NCBI GenBank assembly: GCA_034439975.1
Contig: JAWXBK010000095.1
Span: 10,054 to 74,053, forward strand
Origin: JAWXBK01 sp034439975
GTDB lineage: Bacteria; Pseudomonadota; Alphaproteobacteria; Dongiales; Dongiaceae
Direction of reading: 5' to 3'
Length of the DNA stretch: 64,000 nucleotides
The notes beneath the pieces were generated by a model. That model did no database searches and was not told the DNA's origin. It saw only the letters and a list, made by a program, of their open reading frames with translations. A program made the position numbers and the translations under genes. This document shows positions 1 to 9,073 of the stretch, piece after piece. Numbering within the stretch: the first letter of the stretch is position 1; every line of letters starts with the position of its first letter.

Positions 1-2298
1 GCGGTCCCCAGGACAACCTTCACGGCTGCCGTGTCGAACTCGACCGCAGCTATCGTGGGCGGCGGCATTGCTTTCCTCGCGCTCGGCGTCGGTTTGTCGA
101 TGGCTGTCGGCCGCCGCACGTCCCATTCGATCCGTGGTCTTGCGCGTCTCGCGCGTGTTCTCGCCGACGGGCGCTATCCGACGCCACGTCCGCCTGTCGT
201 GATCGACGAGATCGAAGAGATCGGCCAGGAAATCGATCGTGCGGCTGCCTTGCTCGATCGACGCTCGCGCCAGCAGGCGGCGATCGCCGAGCTCGGCCTG
301 ATGGCGGTCACCGTAACCGATCGCGATGCGCTGTTTGCCCGGGCGACCTCGGTCATGGCCGAAGGGCTTGCGGTCGAAATCAGCGCGCTGCTCGAACTGA
401 TGCCAGACAACTCCAGTTTGGTGTTGCGCGCGTGCGTCGGTTGGCCGAGCGATTCTATCGGCACTGTCGTGGCGCAACGCGATCTCCGGTCGCAGGCGGG
501 TTACGCATTGATCTCGCGCGAGCCGGTTGTGGTCACGAATCTTGCCGACGAAGCCCGGTTTCAGCCGCCGCTGGCGATGCGCGAGCGAAACCTGATCAGC
601 GGCATGAGTGTCGTTATCCGCGGGCCGAATCGGCCCTTCGGTGTTCTCAGCGCACACACCAGCCGCAGCCAGCGGTTCTCGGCACAGGACATCAGCTTCC
701 TGCAGGCGATCGCCAACATCCTGTCTGCAGCCTTGCTGCGCGGCAACAGCGAACACGCGCTTGCCGAAAGCGAACGGCGGGCCCGGCATTTCTTCGAAAG
801 TATGAACGCAGTGCCATACTGTTTCGATGTCGACGCCCAGCAATACACCTATGTTGGTCCGCAATCGATGCGTCTGCTTGGAATCTCACAGCAGGAATGG
901 GGCACCGTCGGCTCGTGGCAGCGGCATATGCATCCCGACGATAAGATCACCATGGACGCGCTCGAACAGGTGATGACCCGGCGCGGCGAAGACTATGTGC
1001 TCGAATACCGGATGATCGCGGCCGATAATCGCCTGGTCTGGATCCGCGACATCGTGCATGTCGAAATCGACGAAAAAGGCCACAAGATCCTCTACGGCAT
1101 GGCGATCGATATCACCGAGAGCAAAGAGAAAGAGCGCCAACTCAACGAAGCGCAGAAACTCCAAGCGGTCGGGCAACTCACGGGCGGGGTCGCCCATGAT
1201 TTCAACAACCTCCTCGCGGTCATTCTCGGCACCAGCGAGCTGATGGCCGAGCGCTCCCGCGACGATCCGGCGTTGCGCAAAACGGTCGAGCAGATTGCCA
1301 ACGCCGCGGAACGCGGGGCTGCGTTGACGCAACGGCTCCTTGCCTTTTCCCGCCGCCAGGCCTTGCGCCCCAGCGAGACCAATCTCAATACGCTGGTTCT
1401 CGACATCAAGCCGCTGCTGGAAAGCACGCTGGGCGAGCGGGTCGTCATTGAGACCCGGCTGGCGCCCAACCTCGCGAATACGCTGATCGATCCCAATCAG
1501 GTCGAGAGTGCCCTGGTCAATCTCGCGATCAATGCGCGCGATGCGATGCCGAATGGCGGTCGTCTGGTGATCGAAACCCGGAATGTCGAAATGCTGCCGG
1601 GCGATCCAAGTTGGACCGCATCGATGCAGCCCGGAGCGTATGTCGCGCTTTCGGTGACCGATTCGGGTGTCGGCATGGATCCTGACATCAAGGCACGGGC
1701 TTTCGAGCCCTTCTTCACGACCAAGGATGTCGGCAAGGGCAGCGGGCTCGGACTGAGTACGATCTACGGGTTTGTTCGGCAGTCGGGCGGTCATGTCGGC
1801 ATCGACAGCGAACCGGGGCGTGGCACGACGGTTCGTCTCTACTTGCCGCGGCTCACGGTGAGCCCTTCGGCGGTCGTCGACAAGGACGATCCCGGCATGC
1901 CCAAGGGCGATGAGACCGTCCTAATCGTCGAGGACGATCCGGCCGTTCGCCGGATCGTCGCCGGGATGGTGGCAAGCCTCGGTTACAATACCCATGAGGC
2001 AACCGATTGCGCCGATGCCCTGCAGCGTCTCGAGCGCAACGGCAAAATCGATCTCGTTCTCACCGACATCGTCATGCCCGGCCAGATCGGTGGCTGGGAG
2101 TTGGCGCAAACCGTACGCGAACGCTGGCCCCGGACGCGCGTTCTGCTGACCAGTGGGTATCTGGATAAGGATATCGGGGAGGTCGGGGATGCGAATGGCC
2201 GACCGCCGATTCTCTCCAAGCCATATCGCAAACGCGAACTTGCGCATAAGATTCGCGAAGTGCTTCAGTCGTCACCGATCACCGCCATGCGAAGCTGA
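1..2298 (+). CDS. Hybrid sensor histidine kinase (5' end cut by window)
   Basis: The frame is open from base 1, so the start lies outside; the first start-like codon inside is GTG at 31. Counting from base 1, a membrane helix (about residues 16-36) is followed by a HAMP-like linker, a GAF domain (about 90-250), a PAS/PAC domain (about 255-375), a HisKA domain with the phospho-acceptor His in GVAHDFNN (about 399), a HATPase domain (NLAINARDAM N-box, DSGVGMD G1, GKGSGLGLS G2) and a C-terminal receiver with the acceptor Asp in LTDIVMPG (about 689). A membrane-anchored kinase that signals through its own receiver is expected; no ligand can be read. It sits 9 bp upstream of a second hybrid kinase of the same family, so the two are probably co-transcribed. 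Confidence 0.93.
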   Translation, partial: AVPRTTFTAAVSNSTAAIVGGGIAFLALGVGLSMAVGRRTSHSIRGLARLARVLADGRYPTPRPPVVIDEIEEIGQEIDRAAALLDRRSRQQAAIAELGLMAVTVTDRDALFARATSVMAEGLAVEISALLELMPDNSSLVLRACVGWPSDSIGTVVAQRDLRSQAGYALISREPVVVTNLADEARFQPPLAMRERNLISGMSVVIRGPNRPFGVLSAHTSRSQRFSAQDISFLQAIANILSAALLRGNSEHALAESERRARHFFESMNAVPYCFDVDAQQYTYVGPQSMRLLGISQQEWGTVGSWQRHMHPDDKITMDALEQVMTRRGEDYVLEYRMIAADNRLVWIRDIVHVEIDEKGHKILYGMAIDITESKEKERQLNEAQKLQAVGQLTGGVAHDFNNLLAVILGTSELMAERSRDDPALRKTVEQIANAAERGAALTQRLLAFSRRQALRPSETNLNTLVLDIKPLLESTLGERVVIETRLAPNLANTLIDPNQVESALVNLAINARDAMPNGGRLVIETRNVEMLPGDPSWTASMQPGAYVALSVTDSGVGMDPDIKARAFEPFFTTKDVGKGSGLGLSTIYGFVRQSGGHVGIDSEPGRGTTVRLYLPRLTVSPSAVVDKDDPGMPKGDETVLIVEDDPAVRRIVAGMVASLGYNTHEATDCADALQRLERNGKIDLVLTDIVMPGQIGGWELAQTVRERWPRTRVLLTSGYLDKDIGEVGDANGRPPILSKPYRKRELAHKIREVLQSSPITAMRS

Positions 2299-2307
2299 GG
2301 AGACCGG

Positions 2308-4683
2308 ATGCAGGGCGTACAGGATTGGCCTCCGCCGGGCCAAATCGGCAATGGCGACGAAAACGAAGATGGAACGTCGCATCGTCCCGCGTCGCGGTTG
2401 CTGCGCGGGGTCGAACTTCTGAATACGCCGATCTGGGACTGGGACGTATCGAGCGGGAAGTTGCATGTCTCGCTCGCCTGGAAGCAGCAACTCGGCTATG
2501 CCGACCGCGATCTTGAAAGCAGCATCGGTGCCTGGGAATCGTTGTTGCATCCGGCCGATCGATCGCGCGTGACCAATCTTCTGAACGCGGCTCTCGATGG
2601 TACGACAACGCGATACGAATCCGAGTTTCGTCTAAAGCATCGCGACGGCAGCTATCGCTGGATGCTCGCCAAGGGCCGCATCGTCCGCGACGAATCCGAC
2701 ACGCCCATTCGGCTCCTCGCAACGCATGTCGATATCACGGATCGGCAGCGGATCCAGGAGGCGCTTGCCGAAAGCGAAGGGCGTATGCGCCGTGCGCAGC
2801 GCATGGCGAAAATCGGCCACTGGATCTGGCGAGCAAGCGGCAGCGATATCCATCAGCTTGGCGGCACGGCCGAATATTCGGATTCTGCCGCGGCCATCTT
2901 CGGCGTTCCGGCACCGGAGCTCTCGGTATCGAACGGCGAGTATTTGAAACACTTTGTCTATCCCGCCGACCGCGACAAAGTGCAGAACGTCTTCGGCGAC
3001 AAGGGTTTCGGGTATGCACTCGAATATCGGATCGTCGCGGCCGATGGAACGGTCAAGACGATCTACGAGACGGCCGAGAACGAGATCACGCCCGATGGCG
3101 ATTCGATCGTCACCCATGGCACCGTTCAGGACATTTCAGAGCGACGCGAGGCTGAAGTTGCTCTGCAGCGGCGCGAACAGCTTTATCGATCGGTGATCGA
3201 CACTGCTCTCGATGCCTTCATCATGATCGATGCTGCTGGCGCGATCATGGAATGGAATCCCCAGGCGGAAGCGATGTTCGGCTGGCCTCGCGGTGAGGCC
3301 AGCGGATCGATTCTGGCCGATATGATCATCCCGGAGAACATGCGCGAGGAGTACCTCGCCGGTGTTGCTGCGTATCTTAAATCGGGCCAGTCGGAGTTCG
3401 TCGGTCGACGCAACGAGATGGTCGTGCGGCGTCGCGACGGCGTAGAGTTTCCTGCCGAAGTCGTGGTCTCGCCGATCCGCATGGGCGATGAGGTCGTATT
3501 CAGTGGCTTCGTCAAGGACATGTCTGCGCAACATGAAGTCGAGGCACAGCTCCGTCAGGCGTTGAAGATGGAAGCAATTGGCCAACTCACCGGCGGTGTC
3601 GCCCACGATTTCAACAATCTCCTCGGCATCATTCTCGGCAACAGCGAACTGCTCGGCGATGCGCTCAAGGATAATCCGGAACATCGCCGTATGGCGGAAC
3701 TGATCGCGCGCGCCGCCGAAAGCGGATCGGCGCTTACGCATCGCCTTTCCGCGTTCGCCCGGCGCCAGGTGCTGCGCCCGCAATCGATCGAACTGACCGG
3801 GGCGATCGCCAACTTCCTGCCGCTCATCACCCGCACGCTCGATGCCAGCGTCAAGATTCATACCGAGATCGCGGCCGGGATCTGGGCGATCAATGCCGAT
3901 CCGGAGCAGCTTGAGAATGCGTTGATCAATCTGGCTGTGAATGCCCGCGATGCGATGCCCCATGGCGGCACGCTCACCATCGAGGCGCAGAACATTGTGC
4001 TCGACGAGGAGTACAGGACGCGTAACCCTGGCGTTGCTCCGGGCAATTATGTGATGATCGATGTGACGGACACTGGAACCGGCATGTCACGCGAGATTCT
4101 CGAGCGCGCCTTCGATCCGTTCTTTACGACCAAGGATATCGGCAAGGGCAGCGGCCTCGGCCTTAGCATGGTCTACGGTTTCGCCAAGCAATCCGGTGGG
4201 CACGTCAAGATCTATAGCGAAGCGGGGCGCGGGACGACCGTGCGACTCTATCTGCCGATTGCAGACTCTGCGCCGGTCGTGCGCGTGATTCCCGATGACA
4301 TCCCCATGATCGGAGACGAAGAAGTTATCCTCGTTGTCGAAGACGACGAGCGGGTGCGCGAGGTGACGGTTGAACAGTTGCGCAGCCTGAAATACCGGGT
4401 CATCGAAGCCAGCGATGGACCGGCGGCCATTGTCATGCTGCAGAACGCGGGCCGGATCGATCTGGTGCTCACCGACATGGTCATGCCGGGCGGCATGACC
4501 GGGATCGACGTCGGCAGGAAAGCCGGCGAGCTCGTGCCGGATGTGCGCGTCCTCTATATGTCCGGTTATCCGACCAACGCCCTGACCGTCAGCGGGCTCG
4601 ATCTTTCCGACGTGCCGATCCTGAGCAAGCCGTTCCGCAAGAAGGAACTGGCCAACGCGATCCGCACCATACTCGATAGCTAG
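2308..4683 (+). CDS. Cytosolic PAS-rich hybrid histidine kinase
   Basis: 791 aa. The ATG follows GAGGAG at a good distance. No membrane segment is seen. Three successive PAS/PAC units (about residues 25-150, 150-285, 290-410; the first two end in DITDR/DISER-type PAC tails) precede HisKA (GVAHDFNN, His about 433), HATPase (NLAVNARDAM, DTGTGMS, GKGSGLGLS) and a receiver domain (VVEDDERVRE; acceptor Asp in LTDMVMPG, about 723). The kinase-receiver half closely resembles that of the upstream gene, which suggests duplication with exchange of the sensory half. PAS domains of this kind often sense redox, oxygen or light, but no cofactor-binding residue can be assigned from the sequence alone. It converges on a NarL-type regulator that could be its output. 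Confidence 0.95.
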   Translation: MQGVQDWPPPGQIGNGDENEDGTSHRPASRLLRGVELLNTPIWDWDVSSGKLHVSLAWKQQLGYADRDLESSIGAWESLLHPADRSRVTNLLNAALDGTTTRYESEFRLKHRDGSYRWMLAKGRIVRDESDTPIRLLATHVDITDRQRIQEALAESEGRMRRAQRMAKIGHWIWRASGSDIHQLGGTAEYSDSAAAIFGVPAPELSVSNGEYLKHFVYPADRDKVQNVFGDKGFGYALEYRIVAADGTVKTIYETAENEITPDGDSIVTHGTVQDISERREAEVALQRREQLYRSVIDTALDAFIMIDAAGAIMEWNPQAEAMFGWPRGEASGSILADMIIPENMREEYLAGVAAYLKSGQSEFVGRRNEMVVRRRDGVEFPAEVVVSPIRMGDEVVFSGFVKDMSAQHEVEAQLRQALKMEAIGQLTGGVAHDFNNLLGIILGNSELLGDALKDNPEHRRMAELIARAAESGSALTHRLSAFARRQVLRPQSIELTGAIANFLPLITRTLDASVKIHTEIAAGIWAINADPEQLENALINLAVNARDAMPHGGTLTIEAQNIVLDEEYRTRNPGVAPGNYVMIDVTDTGTGMSREILERAFDPFFTTKDIGKGSGLGLSMVYGFAKQSGGHVKIYSEAGRGTTVRLYLPIADSAPVVRVIPDDIPMIGDEEVILVVEDDERVREVTVEQLRSLKYRVIEASDGPAAIVMLQNAGRIDLVLTDMVMPGGMTGIDVGRKAGELVPDVRVLYMSGYPTNALTVSGLDLSDVPILSKPFRKKELANAIRTILDS

Positions 4684-4714
4684 AGATTTGTGTCGGGCCG
4701 CGCGAATGCGGATC

Positions 4715-5383
4715 CTATCGCTTCAGCGACACCAGCCCGCGATTGAGTGCCGCCGCGAGCGCTTCGGTCCGGTTGGAGACACCGAGCTTCCGATAGATCG
4801 ACTGCAAATGCACCTTCACGGTGATCTCGGCGATGCCCAGACGCCGCGCGATCTCCTTGTTCGGTAGCCCCTCGGCTAGTGCCTTCAGAACTTCCATCTG
4901 CCGATCGGCGAGCGCAACCTCGCGAACATCGCGCTGGTCTCGTCCGGTGCGCGATGCCGTCGACGCCATAAGCGCAGGCGGCACATAGACTTCGCCGGCG
5001 AGGATGATCTGCAATGCGTTGACGAGCGTGCCGCCCGTGGTTGTCTTGGGGATGTAGCCGGCGGCACCATGTTCGAGCGCCTGGCTGACATCGTCCGGAT
5101 CGAGCGAACCGGAGAGAATGGCGATCGGCTTGTCGGGTGCCAACTCGCGAATTTTGTTGAACCCGTTGAACCCGTCCATGCCCGGCATATTGAGATCGAG
5201 CAGAATCAGATCGTAAACGCCGTTGTCGCGCAGCAGGACGAGCGCTTCGTCCACCGAAGAGGCTTCGTCGAGCTGCACCGATGCGGCGATCCGCGTGATG
5301 AACGGCGCGAGCGCCTCCCGGACGAGGCGGTGATCGTCCGCAAAGAGCACGCGGAGACTATCGTCTTGCGATTCGTCGGGCAT
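4715..5383 (-). CDS. NarL/FixJ-type response regulator
   Basis: 222 aa. The N-terminal receiver has the acidic pair (FADDH), the phospho-acceptor Asp63 in LLDLNMPGMDG, and a Lys in YIPKTT. The C-terminal LuxR-type helix-turn-helix (about residues 155-215) contains LADRQMEVLKALAEGLPNKEIA and ends VSNRTEALAAA. This is a DNA-binding output protein, expected to act as a dimer after phosphorylation. It converges with the hybrid kinases, the likely phosphate source, although both kinases also carry their own receivers. A TTG-N8-CAA dyad lies about 170 bp upstream, suggesting control by the neighbouring Crp/Fnr proteins. Confidence 0.93.
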   Translation of the reverse strand: MPDESQDDSLRVLFADDHRLVREALAPFITRIAASVQLDEASSVDEALVLLRDNGVYDLILLDLNMPGMDGFNGFNKIRELAPDKPIAILSGSLDPDDVSQALEHGAAGYIPKTTTGGTLVNALQIILAGEVYVPPALMASTASRTGRDQRDVREVALADRQMEVLKALAEGLPNKEIARRLGIAEITVKVHLQSIYRKLGVSNRTEALAAALNRGLVSLKR

Positions 5384-5936
5384 CGAAATCCATCCTCATG
5401 GGGACTGCTTGGATCATCGAGCACCAGATCGGCAAAACCCCAAAGCCAATCGCCGTTAGTATGTTATGCGGATAGGGTGCGATGTCTACCCAAAACACGG
5501 TAGGTCGCCGTTAATCCTCATATCTACCTGATGCTCGCTGCTGGCGTCCCCCAATTGTCGCCAGACAATACTATATACATGCACCCTTTGTAAAAAACGA
5601 CTCGCCCGCACTTTCACGGCGTCGCCGTCGGCGGCAAGACGATTCGATCCGCCGCCACGCAATCTAGCCCCTGCGGGTCCACAGGAACAGCATTGGAGAG
5701 CCTCGCCTCCCGGAATGAGGGTCGGGCGATCTTCCATGTCGACATTGTCGATGAATTTTACCGCTTGGCGCCGACTTGCGGCCTCGTGCCGGCCTTCGCG
5801 CCGCCGTCTGGGCCGGGCGATGCTTTCACATTGCCAATCCCAACAGACACGAGATCAGCTTCGCACGGCCGATTCCGCGACGCGATGTCTTCCTGATCAG
5901 GTGGAAGTGCCAGGCGGCCGATGGTTCCCGGCGGTA
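5384..5936. other. 553-bp spacer without a supported gene
   Basis: The spacer between the response-regulator start and the end of the first crp-like gene, both on the minus strand. Short frames exist but none has a credible ribosome site plus recognisable protein. It contains the TTGTC-N4-GACAA dyad at 5555-5568 and an AT-rich patch near 5566-5600 that may hold the promoter for the response regulator. Nothing is recognised in the right half (about 5600-5936). Confidence 0.5.
5555..5568. promoter_or_regulatory. Candidate Crp/Fnr-type operator TTGTC-N4-GACAA
   Basis: A perfect 5+4+5 dyad, TTGTCGCCAGACAA, with the TTG-N8-CAA spacing of Crp/Fnr-family boxes (Fnr itself uses TTGAT-N4-ATCAA). It lies about 170 bp upstream of the response-regulator gene, in a cluster that encodes three Crp/Fnr paralogues. 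The match is seen; binding is inferred. Confidence 0.45.
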
Positions 5937-6699
5937 TCAATTCGTGTTGGCGATTTCACGATCGGCGGTATGGAGATAGCCGGGGTCGAAATCGCACGCC
6001 TTCGCCATGCCGAGGCGATCGATGAACTGCCAGTGGTCGCGCCTGGTGGCGAGGAACCCGTCGCGGCGCAAGCGTTGTACGACGCGGCTGACATGCTCCG
6101 GTGTCAGGCCGAGAAGATCGCCGAGAACCGCCAACGTCAGTGGCGCATGGAAGGAGCCGCCATCGTTCAACCCGACTTCCTCCAGCCGTGTCAGCAGCTC
6201 AAGCAGAAAATGCCCGGTCCGCTGGTAACCATTTCGTCGCCCGAGGCTGTATAGCCGCTCCGCGAGCAGGGAGCGGCTGATGGCGCTGGTCCATAAGAGT
6301 GCTGTCGAAGGCTGCGGATAGGCAAGCATCAGATCGCGATGCATCTCGACCGGAATCTGCGAGACGACGACATCGTTGAGCGCGCTGTAGAGCATATCGG
6401 ATTGCGGCAGTACGATCGCGCGCGCATTGCCGATATCGCCCGGGATCATCAGGTCGATGATCATGCGCTGTCCGGTCGAATTATGTCGGGAGGTGACGAC
6501 ATAGCCGCTCTGGACGATGAAAGCCCGCGTATTGTGATCGCCCGCCCGGCCGCACCAGATCGCGCCCCTTCGCGAAGGATTCGGCCCGCGTCTCGAGCGC
6601 CGAAAAGGCTTTCTGCTCCGATTCCGAAAGCCGGCTTCCGCGATCCATTCGCCGCAAAAAAGGGCTGCCGGCGACCCGTAACTTCTCCCGAGTATCCAC
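5937..6699 (-). pseudogene. Crp/Fnr-family regulator broken by a 4-bp duplication
   Basis: Two frames together make a complete Crp/Fnr protein paralogous to the next two genes. The N-terminal part (start at 6699) reads through RDLVRPGG in one frame. The rest (FIVQSGYVVTSRHNSTGQR, then the HTH LAVLGDLLGLTPEHVSRV) continues in another frame to the stop at 5937. The switch is at 6540-6547, where the minus strand reads GGGCGGGC. Removing one GGGC restores RPGDHNTRAF, matching RPGDRNTQPF in the neighbour. The downstream part alone has an internal ATG (6464) but would lack most of the effector domain. Either a recent inactivation or an assembly error; the remaining sequence looks undecayed. Confidence 0.8.
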
Positions 6700-6798
6700 C
6701 GACTACCGCCTGACTGAGCGTTGTCGAGGTCATTCAGGCGGAGGTCCTTGCCGGGCCACCATGAAATAGCTGAACAATCCGATTATTCCTGTTGCATA

Positions 6799-6813
6799 AA
6801 AATACAGTATTTT
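6799..6813. promoter_or_regulatory. AT-rich inverted repeat upstream of broken crp gene
   Basis: AAAATAC-A-GTATTTT, a perfect 7+1+7 palindrome in an unusually AT-rich stretch (about 6770-6905), roughly 100 bp upstream of the first crp-like gene. It could be an operator or part of its promoter. No consensus is recognised. Confidence 0.35.
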
Positions 6814-6901
6814 ATCGCTAAAGTCTTTCCGATAGATCAAACGATTTTCCAAAATTTCTGGGAAAAGCGCGCGCGAAGCATTATAAGAAATGCGGTAAAT
6901 T

Positions 6902-7648
6902 TTATGTTATGGCCCGCTCGGCGGGCGCCATTTCGGCGGCCGTCACCAGATGCAAATAAAACGGATCGAAGTCGCAAGCCTTAGACATGCCGCCCCGATC
7001 GGGGAATTCGAAACGATCGCGGGTCGTGTTGATGAATCCGTCTCGCCGCAGTCGCTGCATGATGCGGCTGACATGTTCGGGCGTCAGGCCGAGAAGATCG
7101 CCGAGCACTGCCAGCGTCAGCGGCGCCCGGAACGATGCGCCGTCGGCCAGCCCGACCTGTTCCAGTCGCGTCAGCAGCTCGAGCAGAAAATGTCCGTCCC
7201 GCTGATAGCCGTTTCGTTTTCCGAGGCTGTAAAGGCGCTCGGCCAGCAGTGATCGGCTGATCGCTCCCGTCCATAGCAGCGCCGTTGACGGTTGCGGATA
7301 GGCCAGCATCAGATCGAAATATGCGGACACCGCGATCGGCGAGACGACCACATCGCAGAGGGCGCTGTAGAGCATGTCCGCCTTTGGAAGCACGATCGCG
7401 CGCGCATTGCCGATATCGCCGGGGATCACCAGATCGATGATCACGCGATGGCCGGTCGAGTTGTGTCGCGAGACGATGACGTAGCCGCTTTGCACGATAA
7501 ACGGCTGGGTGTTGCGATCGCCGGGCCGGATTAACTCGCCACCCTTGGCCATCGCCATGCCGCACGTTTCGAGTGCGCCGATGGCCTTCCGTTCGGCGTC
7601 CGAAAGGGGGCTGATCCGATTTAATCGCCGGAGAAGTGGGGTGGTCAC
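6902..7648 (-). CDS. Crp/Fnr-family transcriptional regulator
   Basis: 248 aa, full length for the family. The N-terminal cyclic-nucleotide-binding-like beta-roll (about residues 20-130) contains IRPGDRN, FIVQSGYVIVSRHN and IIDLVIPGDIGN. A dimerisation helix follows, then a C-terminal winged helix-turn-helix with LAVLGDLLGLTPEHVSRIMQ. No N-terminal cysteine cluster is seen, so it is not a classic oxygen-sensing Fnr; the effector is unknown. It is the middle copy of three tandem paralogues and is closest to the broken copy: the stretch PQPSTALLWT.AISRSLLAERLYSLG is nearly identical in both. A TTG-N8-CAA site lies about 145 bp upstream. Confidence 0.9.
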   Translation of the reverse strand: MTTPLLRRLNRISPLSDAERKAIGALETCGMAMAKGGELIRPGDRNTQPFIVQSGYVIVSRHNSTGHRVIIDLVIPGDIGNARAIVLPKADMLYSALCDVVVSPIAVSAYFDLMLAYPQPSTALLWTGAISRSLLAERLYSLGKRNGYQRDGHFLLELLTRLEQVGLADGASFRAPLTLAVLGDLLGLTPEHVSRIMQRLRRDGFINTTRDRFEFPDRGGMSKACDFDPFYLHLVTAAEMAPAERAIT

Positions 7649-7791
7649 GGGCAGACGCTCGCCGACGCGATCGTTGCGCAGCCCGGTGCGATTTTCGCTC
7701 TTTTAATAGGAACGCTCATGCGAGGTCTTGCGCCCCGACCGCCCTATTGTCGCGTTAGTCGAGAAACTATATCGGATTGTGCCGGGGGTCT

Positions 7792-7805
7792 TTGCGCTGA
7801 ATCAA
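7792..7805. promoter_or_regulatory. Candidate Crp/Fnr-type operator TTGCG-N4-ATCAA
   Basis: TTGCGCTGAATCAA has TTG-N8-CAA spacing, and its right half ATCAA equals the canonical Fnr half-site. It lies in the spacer upstream of the middle crp gene. Its first 11 bases (TTGCGCTGAAT) recur at 8894-8904 upstream of the third crp gene. Binding is inferred only. Confidence 0.4.
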
Positions 7806-7887
7806 GCGGTATCGGGGGTCCGGCGCGCCCAGCCAGGCGTTCGGGACGCGGCCAAACCCCGCATGGCGCGGCCGATTCGAGCGACGC

Positions 7888-8742
7888 CTAACTGAGCTTC
7901 GCAGTCTTGTCTTCCGGATTGTCGGAAAGATGCAGGTAGAACGGATCGAAGTCGCAGGCCTTCGCCATACGCTCGACATCCGGAAACTCGAACCGATCGC
8001 GGGCCGTCTTGATATGCCCGTCGCGGCGCAGACGCTGCATGAGGCGGCTCACATGCTCGAGCGTCATGCCTAGGAGATCGCCGAGCACAGACAATGTCAG
8101 CGGTACCTGGAATGAATTGTCGTCCGCGAGTCCGGCGCGACGCATCCGCATCAGCAACTCGAGCAGGAAATGGCCCAGCCGCTGATAGCCGCTGCGACGT
8201 CCGATGCTGTACAGCCGTTCCGCCAGAAGCGACCGGTCGACGGCATTGGCGAACACGAGCGCGGTGCCGAGGCGCGGCTGTTTGGTCAGCAGTTCGTAAT
8301 AGGTCTTCGGATCGAAACGCGAAATCTGCACGTCGCTGATCGAATCGAAGAACATGTCAGTGCGCTCGAGGACGATCGACCGCAGGTTTCCCAGATCGCC
8401 CGGGATCATCAGATCGATGATCAGGCGCTCGCCCGCGCTGCTGGAGCGCGAAACGATGACAAATCCCTCGCGCAGCACAAACGGCTTCGTTCCGTCCTCA
8501 CCGGGTTCGATCAGCTCTGTGCCCTTCGGCAGCTTCAGCGAGTTTGCCTCCAATCCGGCAAGTGCCTCCCGATCGTCCGCCGTCAGCCGGATGATCGAGC
8601 TCACCCGGCGACTGAGTGGGGTTTCTGTCGGGGGCTTTTCGCTTTTCCCGGTTAAGATTTCCAGTATGCCGGCTATGACCGTGGGAGCCCTTATCTCGAT
8701 GCAGGGATGGACTGACGCAGGCTTCGCGACGCACGGCGTCAA
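7888..8742 (-). CDS. Crp/Fnr-family transcriptional regulator, third paralogue
   Basis: 284 aa. The same layout as its neighbours: effector domain with FVLREGFVIVSRSSSAGERLIIDLMIPGD-type core (split here by small differences), then the HTH LSVLGDLLGMTLEHVSRLMQ. It is more divergent than the other two copies are from each other. About 40 extra N-terminal residues precede the region aligning with the paralogue start; they contain two Cys, and no better start codon is visible, so the extension may be real or the start may be wrong. It is divergent from the GT20 gene, and the shared spacer carries the TTGCG-N4-CGCAA dyad. Confidence 0.88.
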   Translation of the reverse strand: MTPCVAKPASVHPCIEIRAPTVIAGILEILTGKSEKPPTETPLSRRVSSIIRLTADDREALAGLEANSLKLPKGTELIEPGEDGTKPFVLREGFVIVSRSSSAGERLIIDLMIPGDLGNLRSIVLERTDMFFDSISDVQISRFDPKTYYELLTKQPRLGTALVFANAVDRSLLAERLYSIGRRSGYQRLGHFLLELLMRMRRAGLADDNSFQVPLTLSVLGDLLGMTLEHVSRLMQRLRRDGHIKTARDRFEFPDVERMAKACDFDPFYLHLSDNPEDKTAKLS

Positions 8743-9073
8743 CTAGTTCATATACAAAAGGATTACAGAGCCGATCCTTTTATCTGGTCATATATCTCCA
8801 GTGTTTACCAGTCGTTCCCACATATGGGTGGCGCTTGCGCTAACGCAATCTCACAAATTTATCATAGGTCGCTGCGTCGATTCTGCGCAATCCTTGCGCT
8901 GAATAAGTGTTCGCATTTCCGGGCTCTGCTACGGCTCAAGCGACATTCGAAAGGGGAGGTTGGTTCCAGGGGAGTTCCCGCACAGCTCTGCCGATGATCA
9001 CCGGCCCGGCGCTCGACACATCACTCGCCGCCAAACCGCCGGATCGCATCGGTTCAAAAAGGGAGGACAGGCC
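8743..9073. other. 331-bp divergent spacer with inverted repeats
   Basis: The spacer between the third crp gene (leftward) and the GT20 gene (rightward). It holds AT-rich sequence near 8743-8815, a TTGCG-N4-CGCAA dyad (8835-8848) and a second inverted pair GCGCAA-TCC-TTGCGC (8885-8899). A GGAGG ribosome site is at 9062-9066. It probably contains promoters for both genes. No coding sequence is supported. Confidence 0.5.
8835..8848. promoter_or_regulatory. Candidate Crp/Fnr-type operator TTGCG-N4-CGCAA
   Basis: TTGCGCTAACGCAA is a perfect 5+4+5 dyad with TTG-N8-CAA spacing, about 95 bp upstream of the third crp gene and in the divergent promoter region of the GT20 gene. The same half-sites occur inverted 50 bp away (8885-8899). 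Autoregulation or control of the GT20 gene is inferred. Confidence 0.45.

Noticed and set aside
886..1794. Long minus-strand open frames opposite the hybrid kinases (e.g. 302 and 275 aa)
   Set aside because: They lie wholly antisense to clear kinase domains and have no recognisable domains; they arise from the high-GC codon pattern.
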